This document shows, in pieces, positions 36,536-44,448 of a DNA stretch of 64,000 nucleotides. The DNA lies in assembly GCF_023546765.1 (NCBI RefSeq), contig NZ_CP097484.1, forward strand, positions 2,202,001-2,266,000. Direction: 5' to 3'. Origin of the DNA: Methylobacterium tardum (GTDB lineage: Bacteria > Pseudomonadota > Alphaproteobacteria > Rhizobiales > Beijerinckiaceae). The position numbers were made by a program, and so were the translations under genes. The notes beneath the pieces were generated by a model, which saw only the letters and a list, made by a program, of their open reading frames with translations, was not told where the DNA came from and ran no database searches. Numbering within the stretch: the stretch's first letter is position 1; the number at the start of each line of letters is the position of its first letter.

Positions 36536-36591
36536 AGGCCTCTCGCAGGGACGGCGCGGACGCCCACTTGCGGTTGTCCGATCCAACCCCC

Positions 36592-37593
36592 TCACCCGGC
36601 CGGCGCGAAATGCCCCCGGTAGCGCGCCCCGATCGCCTCGACCGGCAGCGTCACGAACACGTCGGTGGTGCCGAACTGGCGGTCGATCACCGCGCCATCG
36701 CCGAAGGTGGCGCCGAGGCGCAGGTAGCCCTTGATCAGCGGCGGCAGGGCCTGCAGGGCCGCCTTGGGATCGACTGCCTCCCTCGGCAGCCGGTCCATCG
36801 CCACCGCGCGCTCAGGCAGTGCCGAGGCGCGCCACCCCTCTGGAGCACGGGCATGGTGGTGCAGGAAGGCGAGCGGCAGCGCCAGCCGGTCCGGATCGGT
36901 GCCCTCCAGGCTGGCGCAGCCGATCAGCGCGTCGATCCGGTGGTGCAGGACGTAGGCGTAGATCCCCTGCCACAGCAGCTCGACGGTGCGCTTGCTCCGG
37001 TAGGGCTTCAGCACGCAGGACCGGCCGAGCTCCAGCAGCCGCCGGTGCCCCTGCGCGGCGAGCAGCGGCCCGAGGTCGTATTCGCCCTCGGAATAGAAGC
37101 CGGCATGGCGCGCGGCCACCTCGCTGCGCAGCAGCCGGTAGGTCCCGACCACCTTGGGACGGGGCTCGACGAACGGCTTCGTCCGCTTCGGAGCGGCATG
37201 GTCGAGGACGAGGAGGTGGTCGCAGAGCGCGTCGTAGCTGTCGACGTCGCGCCGGGACAGGGCGGCGAGCCCGGTCGGGACCGCCGACATCTCCTCGTAG
37301 AACACCTTGAAGCGCAGGCGCTGCGCCCGGCGGATCTCGGATTTCCGCGTCGCCAGCCGCACCTCCAGGCTGCCGATGCGGCCGAGGCTACGTCCCTCGA
37401 ACGGATCCGGCAGGCGGATGGCGCGATCGGCCGAGAGGACATCGGCGATGCCGGCCGGACCGACCTCGTCCAGGCGTGGTTGCATCTGCCGACGGCGCAG
37501 CTTGGCGATCGGCGCGCCGACGCCCCATTGCACGCCCTTGTGCCAGCCGGCTCCCAGTGCGCTGTAGGCTCCGCGGGCGAGATTGGCGACCAT
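36592..37593 (-). CDS. olsB: L-ornithine N-acyltransferase OlsB (GNAT family)
   Basis: A 333-residue acyl-ACP-dependent GNAT acyltransferase. Features: LEVRLATRKSEIRRAQRLRFKVFYEEM, DALCDHLLVLD, KVVGTYRLLRSEVAARHAGFYSEGEYDLGPL, LLELGRSCVLKPYRSKRTVELLWQGIYAYVL and IGCASLEGTDP. It transfers a 3-hydroxyacyl group from ACP to the alpha-amino group of ornithine, the first step to ornithine lipids. OlsA is not adjacent, which is common. The extension of about 40 N-terminal residues is basic and may help membrane association. Confidence 0.87.
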   Translation of the reverse strand: MVANLARGAYSALGAGWHKGVQWGVGAPIAKLRRRQMQPRLDEVGPAGIADVLSADRAIRLPDPFEGRSLGRIGSLEVRLATRKSEIRRAQRLRFKVFYEEMSAVPTGLAALSRRDVDSYDALCDHLLVLDHAAPKRTKPFVEPRPKVVGTYRLLRSEVAARHAGFYSEGEYDLGPLLAAQGHRRLLELGRSCVLKPYRSKRTVELLWQGIYAYVLHHRIDALIGCASLEGTDPDRLALPLAFLHHHARAPEGWRASALPERAVAMDRLPREAVDPKAALQALPPLIKGYLRLGATFGDGAVIDRQFGTTDVFVTLPVEAIGARYRGHFAPAG

Positions 37594-37684
37594 GGTCGGG
37601 GATCACTCCGGGTGCGCGTCCTGCACCGTCCAGGGGACTTAAGAGCACGAACGCACACGCCATTATGACAGCCGCCACAAGAAA

Positions 37685-37711
37685 AGCGCCCCAGCGTTCG
37701 GCTGGGGCGCT
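37685..37711 (-). terminator. Terminator of hsp20
   Basis: An 11-bp stem AGCGCCCCAGC/GCTGGGGCGCT (37685-37695 and 37701-37711) is followed, on the minus strand, by CTTTTC. It is 47 bases past the hsp20 stop and before olsB. Confidence 0.8.
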
Positions 37712-37757
37712 CCGTCACTCTCAGGTCCCGGTCAGGCGGACTGGAAGTCCGGCCGGA

Positions 37758-38240
37758 TCAGGCGGCCTGCTGGACGGCGTCCGTGCGGACGTCACCCTCG
37801 ATCACCGGGGCGCTGGCGCGGCCCGCCGTGGCGATCTGGATGCGGCGCGGCTTCTTCGCCTCCGGAACCTCGCGGACGAGGTCGATGTGGAGGAGGCCGT
37901 TCTCAAGCGCGGCGCCGGTCACCTGAACATGGTCGGCGAGCTGGAAGCGGCGCTCGAAGGCGCGGGCCGCAATGCCCTGATGCAGGAACTCCGCCTTGCC
38001 CTCGGGCTTGCGCTCGCCCTTCAGCGTGAGCGCGTTCTCCCGCACCTCGATCGACAGGTCGGACTCGGTGAAGCCGGCGACCGCGACGGTGATGCGGTAG
38101 GCGTTCTCGCCGGTCCGCTCGATGTTGTAGGGCGGGTAGGTGGGCGCAGCCTCGGCGCTCGCGAACTGGTCGAGAGCGGAGAACAGCCGGTCGAAGCCGA
38201 CCGTGGAACGGTAGAGGGGCGCGAGATCGAACTGACGCAT
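37758..38240 (-). CDS. Small heat-shock protein Hsp20 (IbpA-like)
   Basis: A 160-residue alpha-crystallin chaperone that holds unfolded proteins for refolding. The N-terminus MRQFDLAPLYRSTVGFDRLFSALDQ is typical of rhizobial class A small heat-shock proteins. The alpha-crystallin domain follows at about 40-130 (YPPYNIERTGENAYRITVAVAGFTESDLSIEVRENALTLKGER and GIAARAFERRFQLADHVQVTGAALENGLLHIDL). The C-terminal I-x-I-like motif is RIQIA. It has its own RpoH-type promoter, ROSE-like 5' leader and terminator. ATG 38240 follows AGGA. Confidence 0.94.
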   Translation of the reverse strand: MRQFDLAPLYRSTVGFDRLFSALDQFASAEAAPTYPPYNIERTGENAYRITVAVAGFTESDLSIEVRENALTLKGERKPEGKAEFLHQGIAARAFERRFQLADHVQVTGAALENGLLHIDLVREVPEAKKPRRIQIATAGRASAPVIEGDVRTDAVQQAA

Positions 38241-38324
38241 GACATATCCTCGTGTGAGCAACATGCAATTCCGGTCCGCCCAGAGGGCCGGACCCGTCTT
38301 TCGTGCCGCCTGATGGCCGGCACA
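38241..38324 (-). promoter_or_regulatory. ROSE-like RNA thermometer in the hsp20 leader
   Basis: The leader folds into three hairpins: 38303-38323 (gtgccg/cggcac), 38273-38294 (ggtccg/cggacc, with further inner pairing) and a final short one at 38247-38261. In that last hairpin TTGCT (minus strand) faces the Shine-Dalgarno AGGA, leaving one bulged G; this UYGCU-AGGA pairing is the hallmark of ROSE thermometers, which hide the ribosome site at low temperature. The Shine-Dalgarno lies six bases before the ATG. ROSE elements are known upstream of rhizobial small heat-shock genes. The folding was done by eye. Confidence 0.78.
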
Positions 38325-38330
38325 CGAGAG

Positions 38331-38359
38331 ATATCGGAGGCGGAAAAACCGGGTTCAAG
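38331..38359 (-). promoter_or_regulatory. RpoH-type promoter of hsp20
   Basis: On the minus strand CTTG (38359-38356) is followed after 18 bases by CCGATAT (38337-38331). The alphaproteobacterial sigma-32 pattern is CTTG-N17/18-CYTATNT, so only one position of the -10 box differs. It predicts a transcript start near 38324 and an 84-base leader. Confidence 0.65.
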
Positions 38360-38434
38360 ACCCCGGCCGATAGCAAGAATCGAGATTTTTTCGCTACGGT
38401 CGGACCGCGTACGGACACGCTTGAGGTGAGCCCT

Positions 38435-39469
38435 GTGAGACGGTTCGACGGTGAGATCGGGCGGGAGCCGCCGCTCCTGACCCTGCGCAGCACGCCGGAC
38501 AACCCGGTGCCGCCCGGCGGCACTCTGATCGCGGTCGGCACGCGCGACGATTGCACCCTGCGGGCGGCGTACTGGCAGACTACGGCGCGCAGCTGCCGCG
38601 GCACGATCTGCCTGCTCCAGGGCCGGGCCGAGTTCATCGAGAAGTACTACGAGACGATCCGGGAGCTGCGGAGCCGGGGCTTCGCGGTCGTCGCCTTCGA
38701 CTGGCGCGGTCAGGGCGAGTCGGACCGGCGGGTGGACGACCCGCACAAGGGCCACGTCGCCCATTTCGACGAGTACCGCCTCGACCTGAAGGCCGTCGCC
38801 GAGACGGTGCTGGTCCCGCTGATGCCGGAGCCGCATATCGGCCTCGCGCACTCGATGGGTGGATGCGTCGCCCTCCTCGGGGCTCTCGACGGCTGGCTGC
38901 CGTTCCGGCGCCTGGTGGCGCTGGCGCCGATGCTGTCGATCCGGATGATCCGCTGGCCGGCGGGCGCCGCCCTGCTGTCGCGGGGCTTGCATCGGCTCGG
39001 GCTGGGGAGCCGCTACATCCCGTTCGGCAAGCCGGTCTCGATCGCGACGAAACCCTTCGCGGGGAACCGCCTCTCGCGCGATCCCGTCCGCTACGCCCGC
39101 AATGCCGCGGCGGCCCGGCAGGTCGGCGCCGGCGCCGTCGGCGATCCGACGATCGCGTGGCTGGCCGAGGCGTTCCGAGCCATGGCGCGCCTGCGCGACC
39201 CGCGCGCGGCGCCGCGCATCGCGCTGCCGACGCTGATCCTCGCGGCCGGCGCCGACCCGGTCTGCGGCACCCCCGACACCGAGCGCTTCGCGGCCCGGCT
39301 GAAGGCCGGCCATATCCTGGTCCTGCCGGATTCCCGGCACGAGATCCTGACCGAGCGCGACGCGATCCGGCAGGATTTCTGGGCGGCCTTCGAGGCCTTC
39401 GCGCCGGGCTCGCCCCTGCCCTCCCACGCGGAGGTCGAGGCGCACGCCGCCGCGGTGCCGGTGGCGTGA
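38435..39469 (+). CDS. Alpha/beta hydrolase, lysophospholipase-like
   Basis: A 344-residue alpha/beta hydrolase of the PldB/monoacylglycerol lipase type. FAVVAFDWRGQGESDR precedes the nucleophile elbow IGLAHSMGGC (serine in G/A-H-S-M-G), and the catalytic histidine is in LVLPDSRHEILTERD. The likely substrates are lysophospholipids or monoacylglycerols (family inference). GTG 38435 is chosen because GAGG lies about eight bases upstream; GTG 38426 in the same frame is possible. It is divergent from hsp20, so the leaders share the 38241-38434 interval. Confidence 0.82.
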   Translation: MRRFDGEIGREPPLLTLRSTPDNPVPPGGTLIAVGTRDDCTLRAAYWQTTARSCRGTICLLQGRAEFIEKYYETIRELRSRGFAVVAFDWRGQGESDRRVDDPHKGHVAHFDEYRLDLKAVAETVLVPLMPEPHIGLAHSMGGCVALLGALDGWLPFRRLVALAPMLSIRMIRWPAGAALLSRGLHRLGLGSRYIPFGKPVSIATKPFAGNRLSRDPVRYARNAAAARQVGAGAVGDPTIAWLAEAFRAMARLRDPRAAPRIALPTLILAAGADPVCGTPDTERFAARLKAGHILVLPDSRHEILTERDAIRQDFWAAFEAFAPGSPLPSHAEVEAHAAAVPVA

Positions 39470-39473
39470 GATC

Positions 39474-39998
39474 TCAGCCGGCGAGGTCCGGGTCGATGTC
39501 GCGCGGGCGCACGAACCGCTCCAGGCGGCCCCGGTCCGAGGCGATCTCCGACCAGTGGGCGGCGTCGAACTCGATCACCGCGTAGGCGGCGGTCGGGAAC
39601 TCCAGGGCGAGGCGGTCGCGGGCGGCCCGCGGCCCCTCCCCCGCCAGATCGACCGCAAGATCGCCGAGGCCCGGGTTGTGGCCGACGACGATCACGGCGG
39701 CCGCCGTATCGGGTGCGGTCTTGATCACGTCGAGGATCCGGCGGGCCGGGGCCTCGTAGATCTCCGGCTGCAAGCGCGTCTCGGGATTGCCGAGCGCGGC
39801 AGCCATCGCGTCCCAGGTCTCCCGCGTCCGCAGCGCCGTCGAGACCAGGGCGAGGTCGGGGCGGAATCCCTCCTTCGCCAGATGGGCGCCCACGGCCGGC
39901 GCGGTCCGGCGGCCGCGGTCGTTGAGCGGACGTTCGCGGTCGGCGACGCCCGCCGGGCGGTCCGACTTGGCGTGCCGCAACAGGATCAGCCTGCGCAT
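39474..39998 (-). CDS. SixA-like histidine phosphatase
   Basis: A 174-residue protein of the histidine phosphatase (RHG) superfamily. The phospho-accepting R-H is in LILLRHAKSD (H9), and the second catalytic histidine is in AVIVVGHNPGL. The small size and the LRHAKSD motif match SixA, a phosphohistidine phosphatase acting on phosphorelay or PTS-type proteins; the actual partner is unknown. ATG 39998 gives this start; eight residues upstream in frame are not conserved. It is divergent from the aldolase gene and converges on the hydrolase. Confidence 0.85.
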   Translation of the reverse strand: MRRLILLRHAKSDRPAGVADRERPLNDRGRRTAPAVGAHLAKEGFRPDLALVSTALRTRETWDAMAAALGNPETRLQPEIYEAPARRILDVIKTAPDTAAAVIVVGHNPGLGDLAVDLAGEGPRAARDRLALEFPTAAYAVIEFDAAHWSEIASDRGRLERFVRPRDIDPDLAG

Positions 39999-40202
39999 CC
40001 CATGAGCCTTCGAAGGAGCCATTCGTGGCGTCGTCTCGGGGCGGGGCGTGCGGCTTTCGCCGGACCGGTCCCGTGGACGTCCCTCGATCGGTTAGCCGAA
40101 AGTGCGGCGCGCGGGAACCTCGGCTTTCCTCGCCCGGTTCGGAACGCGGGCCGCGGCGCCCCAGCAGACGGCGCGTCGGCCTTTGGCGAAGGAGGCTGCC
40201 CG

Positions 40203-41126
40203 ATGGAACGATCGCCCCGCGTCACCGAGATCCTGTCCTGGTACGGGGCCGACAGCCCCGGGACGCTCACCAACCTTGCCCGCATGCTGGAGCACGGCAG
40301 ACTCGGCGGCACCGGCAAGATGCTGATCCTGCCGGTGGACCAGGGTTTCGAGCACGGTCCCGCTCGCAGCTTCGGCCCGAACCCGCCGGCCTACGATCCG
40401 CACTACCATTTCGAGCTCGCCCTGGCGGCGGGCTGCAACGCCTACGCGGCGCCGCTGGGCTTCCTGGAGGCGGGCGCGCGGGACTATGCCGGGCGGATCC
40501 CGCTGATCCTCAAGCTCAACGACCACGATCTCCTGGCCGACGAGGAGGATCCCGAGCAGGCGATCACCGGCTCGGTGGCGGACGCGCTGCGGCTCGGCGC
40601 CTGCGCCATCGGCTTCACGATCTATCCGGGCTCGACCCACCGCAACGCCATGTACGGCCAGATCCGCGCCATCGCCAAGGAGGCCAAGAGCGTCGGGCTC
40701 GCGGTGGTGATCTGGTCCTACGCGCGGGGCTCGGCCCTGTCGAAGGAGGGCGAGACCGCCATCGACGTGATCGGCTACGCGGCGCAGATCGCCGCGCAGC
40801 TCGGCGCGCACATCATCAAGGTCAAGCTGCCCACCGCCCATATCGAGCAGCCGGCGGCCAGGAATGTCTATGAGTCGACAAGCATCCCGATCGGCACGGC
40901 GGCCGAGCGCGTCCGCCACGTGGTGCAATGCGCCTTCAACGGCCGGCGGATCGTGATCTTCTCCGGCGGCGCCCACGCCGAGGAGGCCCCGTTCCTCGAC
41001 GAGATCCGGGCGATCCAGGCGGGGGGCGGCTTCGGCTCGATCGTCGGGCGCAACGCCTTCCAGCGCCCCCGCGAAGACGCGCTGAAGCTGCTCGGGCAGA
41101 TCACCGACATCTACGCGGGCCGATAA
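40203..41126 (+). CDS. Class I fructose-bisphosphate aldolase (DhnA type)
   Basis: A 307-residue aldolase of the DhnA/archaeal-type class I group: GTGKMLILPVDQGFEHGPARSF, YHFELALAAGCNAYAAPLGFLEAGARDYAG, and the Schiff-base strand HIIKVKLPTAHIE with Lys206 or Lys208 as catalytic lysine. VIFSGGAHAEEAPFLDEIRAIQAGGGFGSIVGRNAFQR forms the phosphate-binding end of the barrel. It cleaves fructose-1,6-bisphosphate to DHAP and GAP in glycolysis, or the reverse in gluconeogenesis. AGGAGG lies just before ATG 40203. The 200 bases upstream show no other gene. Confidence 0.92.
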   Translation: MERSPRVTEILSWYGADSPGTLTNLARMLEHGRLGGTGKMLILPVDQGFEHGPARSFGPNPPAYDPHYHFELALAAGCNAYAAPLGFLEAGARDYAGRIPLILKLNDHDLLADEEDPEQAITGSVADALRLGACAIGFTIYPGSTHRNAMYGQIRAIAKEAKSVGLAVVIWSYARGSALSKEGETAIDVIGYAAQIAAQLGAHIIKVKLPTAHIEQPAARNVYESTSIPIGTAAERVRHVVQCAFNGRRIVIFSGGAHAEEAPFLDEIRAIQAGGGFGSIVGRNAFQRPREDALKLLGQITDIYAGR

Positions 41127-41152
41127 GCGGCCCCGGGAAGACCGCCGGCGGC

Positions 41153-42004
41153 TCAGCCGCCGCGCTGGTCCCGGCGCATCATGAAGGCGAGCTTCTCGAA
41201 CAGGCTGACATCCTGCTCGTTCTTCAGGAGCGCCCCGTGCAGCGGCGGGATCAGCTTGCGGCCGTCCTGCTCGCGCAGGGTCTCGGGGGCGATGTCCTCG
41301 GAGACGAGGAGCTTCAGCCAGTCGAGCAGTTCCGAGGTCGAGGGCTTCTTCTTGATTCCCGGGACCTCGCGCATCGCCAGGAAGGTGCGCAAAGCCTCCT
41401 CGGCGAGGCGGTGCTTGATGCCCGGATAATGGACGCCGACGATGCGCTGCAGCGTCTCGGAATCGGGAAACTTGATGTAGTGGAAGAAGCAGCGGCGCAG
41501 GAACGCGTCCGGCAGCTCCTTCTCGTTGTTCGACGTGATGATGACGATCGGCCGGCGCACGGCTTTGACGGTCTCGCCGGTCTCGTAGACGTGGAACTCC
41601 ATCCGGTCGAGTTCGGTCAGCAGGTCGTTGGGGAACTCGATATCGGCCTTGTCGATCTCGTCGATGAGCAGGACCGGGCGCTCGGGCGCCGTGAACGCCT
41701 CCCAGAGCTTGCCGCGCCGGATGTAGTTGCCGATCTCCGAGACCCGCGGGTCGCCGAGCTGCGAGTCGCGCAGACGCGAGACCGCGTCGTACTCGTAGAG
41801 GCCCTGCTGCGCCTTGGTGGTCGACTTGATGTTCCAGACGATCAGCGGCGCGTTCAGGCCCTTGGCGATCTCCTCGGCGAGCACGGTCTTGCCGGTCCCG
41901 GGCTCGCCCTTCACGAGGAGCGGCCTTTCCAGGACCACGGCGGCGTTGACCGCCGCGGTGAGGTCGGGGGTCGCGACGTAGGTCTCGGTGCCGGAAAAGC
42001 GCAT
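41153..42004 (-). CDS. MoxR-type AAA+ ATPase
   Basis: A 283-residue AAA+ ATPase. Walker A GEPGTGKT is at residues 33-40, Walker B is in RPVLLIDEIDKAD, sensor 1 is in VIITSNNEKELPDAFLRRC, and the C-terminal lid contains the sensor 2 region. It belongs to the MoxR/CoxD-like group, which work with VWA-domain proteins in maturation or insertion of cofactors into enzymes. A CoxE-like VWA gene normally adjacent is found at 47069-48244, with five other loci in between. It converges on the aldolase gene. Confidence 0.9.
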   Translation of the reverse strand: MRFSGTETYVATPDLTAAVNAAVVLERPLLVKGEPGTGKTVLAEEIAKGLNAPLIVWNIKSTTKAQQGLYEYDAVSRLRDSQLGDPRVSEIGNYIRRGKLWEAFTAPERPVLLIDEIDKADIEFPNDLLTELDRMEFHVYETGETVKAVRRPIVIITSNNEKELPDAFLRRCFFHYIKFPDSETLQRIVGVHYPGIKHRLAEEALRTFLAMREVPGIKKKPSTSELLDWLKLLVSEDIAPETLREQDGRKLIPPLHGALLKNEQDVSLFEKLAFMMRRDQRGG

Positions 42005-42080
42005 CGCGGTCTCGGAGAGGTGGGCCTGAAGTCACGGGTAACGCGGGGCGCCGGAGGGCCGCAAGCGCGACGCTGTTTCC

Positions 42081-42210
42081 AACCCATTCCCCTCATCCTG
42101 AGGTGTCCGCGTCAGCGGGCCTCGAAGGAGGGCTCCAGGGATCGCGCAGCGGAGGCCTCCTTCGAGGCCTCCGCTGCGCTCCGGCGCCTCAGGATGAGGG
42201 AGAGGGTTGG
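42081..42210. repeat. Intergenic palindromic repeat, family A, copy 3
   Basis: AACCCATTCCCCTCATCCTG and CAGGATGAGGGAGAGGGTT form imperfect inverted ends. The interior includes a perfect segment, gcggaggcctcc/ggaggcctccgc-like, near 42147-42178. It is the best-preserved copy and lies between the MoxR and the membrane-protein genes. Confidence 0.85.
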
Positions 42211-42237
42211 ATTCTCCGGCTCGTCTTTGGGGCCCGG

Positions 42238-42879
42238 TCAGCCCTTCTCGTGCCAGACGCAGTTCCGGGCCAGGATCTCGAGGTTGACGTCCGACTTCTG
42301 CGGCTGCGGCAGGGTCTTGCCGTCCATGGCGAGGTCGATCTTGATCTCGACCTGACCCTTCGCCTCGTTCGAGCGGCGGGAGAAGTAGCAGTATTGCTGG
42401 TAGGGCTGGTCGGCGCTGTCCTTGAAGTTCCAGCCGGTCACGATCTGCCCGTCGAGGTACGGCACCTGCTTGAACACCGTGAAGGTGGTGTTCACCGCCG
42501 CCTTCGAGGCCGGGGCCGCGTCGCTGCCGAGCTGCGCCCGGGTGGGGGTCGGCGAGGCGGCGACCTTGGGCAGGCCCTCGAGCTTGAGGGTGTTGTCGGT
42601 GAGCGTGACCTCGCCCTTGGTCTTCAGGGTCACGTCCGAGAGCGCGGCCTGCATGGCGGCGGCGATCTTCTCCGCTGCCGTGTCGAACTGGTTCAGGGTC
42701 GCCCAGCCATAGGCCGCCGCCCCGACGCCGATGCCGGCGAGGCACGCGAAGGCGCCGAAGCCCAGCGCCCGGAACAGGAAGGCCCGGGCGGCGACGTAGC
42801 TCGAATCCGCCCGCAGACGGGAATTCACCTGTTGGGCGAGGGCGATGTTCTCAGGAGTTCCGCCCGCGACGTAGTTCAT
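42238..42879 (-). CDS. Uncharacterised single-pass membrane protein
   Basis: A 213-residue protein not recognised from any characterised family. About 30 cytosolic residues are followed by a membrane segment AFLFRALGFGAFACLAGIGVGAAAYGW (about 32-60), then a domain predicted outside the membrane with beta-rich stretches (DVTLKTKGEVTLTDNTLKLEG, TTFTVFKQVPYLDGQIVTGWNFKDS) and two cysteines near the end (YCYF, NCVWHEKG) that could form a disulfide. Its ATG overlaps the stop of the upstream membrane gene by four bases, so the two proteins are made together and may interact. Confidence 0.7.
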   Translation of the reverse strand: MNYVAGGTPENIALAQQVNSRLRADSSYVAARAFLFRALGFGAFACLAGIGVGAAAYGWATLNQFDTAAEKIAAAMQAALSDVTLKTKGEVTLTDNTLKLEGLPKVAASPTPTRAQLGSDAAPASKAAVNTTFTVFKQVPYLDGQIVTGWNFKDSADQPYQQYCYFSRRSNEAKGQVEIKIDLAMDGKTLPQPQKSDVNLEILARNCVWHEKG

Positions 42880-44135
42880 GCGCCCGCTCCCGCAGCAGGT
42901 AGGGTCTGGCCCGGCAGGGTCTGGTTGGGCAGAGCCTGCTGGCCCTGGGCCGGTCGGTTCATCGGGATCACCGCGCCCGAGGCGTTGGCGGCGCGCGGCA
43001 GGATCGGCTCAGGATGCGAGCGCAGGGCGTCGGCGATCGCGTCCAGCATGTAGGGGGCGGCCTCCGGGTTCACGGCGGCGCCGAGGTCGTCCTCGTCCAT
43101 GAAGGTCCGGCGGGTCGAGACCGCGCAGAGCGCCAGGATCGTCGACGCGAAGGCCGCGCAGATCGCCGGCAGGAACACGAAGATCCGCAGGAACGCGTGG
43201 ACCTGGCTCTCGGTCACGTCGATCGGGTCGACGCCGTAGACCATGGCGGTGAAGGAATGGAGCTGCGAGCGGTTGACCGCGTTGCGGTAGCCCTGCTCGG
43301 CATCGGCCACGCGCCGGTCGGCGGCCCCCGGATCGAGGGCGGCGCGCGCCTTGCGGGCCTCCTCCAGGTCCTTGATCATGGAGGCGCGGTCGGCGGACGC
43401 CTTGGCGACGCCCTGCGACAGGGCGGCGACGCGGGGATCGGCCACGCATTTCAGGTTCTGGTACTTGCGGCCCTTGCTGTTGGTGCCGAACACGCGCTCG
43501 CAGCGCTGGGCCGGGAGGCCGGCGAGCTGCTGGGCGTTGTCGGCGGAGCGCTTCTCGATCTGGTCGAGCTCGGCGGTGTACTGGGCCACGCGCTCGTCGG
43601 CCGCCTTGATGCGGTCGCCGATCGTGGCGCGGTCGGCCTGCGCGTCCTTCAGGGCGGTCTTCGTCCGGGCCGCTTCCATCAGACGGGGATGGAACATCAT
43701 CTCGCCGAGCTGCGACACCGACTTGGTGGTCACGCCCGCCGCGAAGATGATGCCGATCACCGCGAGCGCGCGCACGAAGTACGAGCGCTGGGTCCGGGCC
43801 AGGATGCCGAGCGGCACGCGGCACAGCTCCACCGCGGCGTAGACCATCGGCGCCAGCAGCATGAAGTAGAAGGCGTGCCAGTCACCGTCGCTGTAGACGC
43901 CCGCGAACAGCCACGCGCCCCACAACGAGGCGCCGATCACCATGAACTCGACGAGGTACGCGATACCCACGTAGCCCCACTTGATGCGGTAGCCCTTGTC
44001 GACGTGACGCTGGTGGCGCCAGCGATCCGATTCCAGCTTCCACTCGCGCTGCTCGCGCTTCAGGTCGCGGTTGGGTGGCGAAGCAGGACCGGAAAATATC
44101 GATTTGATGGAGATCATCGGCCTCGTCGCATCCAT
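42876..44135 (-). CDS. Uncharacterised polytopic membrane protein with coiled coil
   Basis: A 419-residue protein of unknown function. Charged N-terminus (1-50), three membrane segments at about 53-78, 88-112 and 120-140, a long helical charged region at about 150-290 (KTALKDAQADRATIGDRIKAADERVAQYTAELDQIEKRSAD) likely to be coiled coil with Cys212 and Cys230, a fourth membrane segment at about 316-340, and a Pro/Ala-rich tail ending NQTLPGQTLPAAGAGA. The arrangement puts the coiled coil on one side between helices 3 and 4. ATG 44135 is used; ATG 44117 is an alternative with weakly spaced GAGG. A CtrA-type box lies 32 bases upstream. It is coupled to the single-pass protein. Confidence 0.72.
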   Translation of the reverse strand: MDATRPMISIKSIFSGPASPPNRDLKREQREWKLESDRWRHQRHVDKGYRIKWGYVGIAYLVEFMVIGASLWGAWLFAGVYSDGDWHAFYFMLLAPMVYAAVELCRVPLGILARTQRSYFVRALAVIGIIFAAGVTTKSVSQLGEMMFHPRLMEAARTKTALKDAQADRATIGDRIKAADERVAQYTAELDQIEKRSADNAQQLAGLPAQRCERVFGTNSKGRKYQNLKCVADPRVAALSQGVAKASADRASMIKDLEEARKARAALDPGAADRRVADAEQGYRNAVNRSQLHSFTAMVYGVDPIDVTESQVHAFLRIFVFLPAICAAFASTILALCAVSTRRTFMDEDDLGAAVNPEAAPYMLDAIADALRSHPEPILPRAANASGAVIPMNRPAQGQQALPNQTLPGQTLPAAGAGA

Positions 44136-44448
44136 CGGGTCCAGTCTCGGGCACGGCCCGGCCGAGCTTAACCCCCGGTTAACTCAGGCGTGTATGCGCG
44201 CATTGTGCCGATTTTGCGCCGCGTTGCACGTCTTCACTGCACGCATCCTCTGGATGGCCGTCTGCATCCCGCGTGCCGGTGACCGAAATGTCTCACCCTG
44301 GCCGTGTATCCGGCTTGTGTCAGAACGCACCTCGGCGGGACCGATCCGGGACGGAAACCGGTTGCTCCCGCAGGAGCGCCGACCCATGATCGCTAAGCCG
44401 TGATCGGCATCCCCGCCGCCCCGAGAGACGAGGTTCGATCCGCCGCCG
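44136..44448. other. Divergent intergenic region
   Basis: This 313-bp gap lies between the membrane-protein unit (minus) and the antiporter gene (plus). It contains the CtrA-type box at 44168-44183. I see no open frame with coding character and no strong hairpin. Confidence 0.6.
44168..44183. promoter_or_regulatory. CtrA-type box upstream of the membrane-protein pair
   Basis: TTAACCCCCGGTTAAC matches TTAA-N7-TTAAC exactly, the binding pattern of the alphaproteobacterial cell-cycle regulator CtrA. TTAA is very rare in this GC-rich DNA. The box ends 33-48 bases before the minus-strand start at 44135 and lies 266 bases before the antiporter start, so the minus-strand unit is the likely target. 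Confidence 0.68.
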
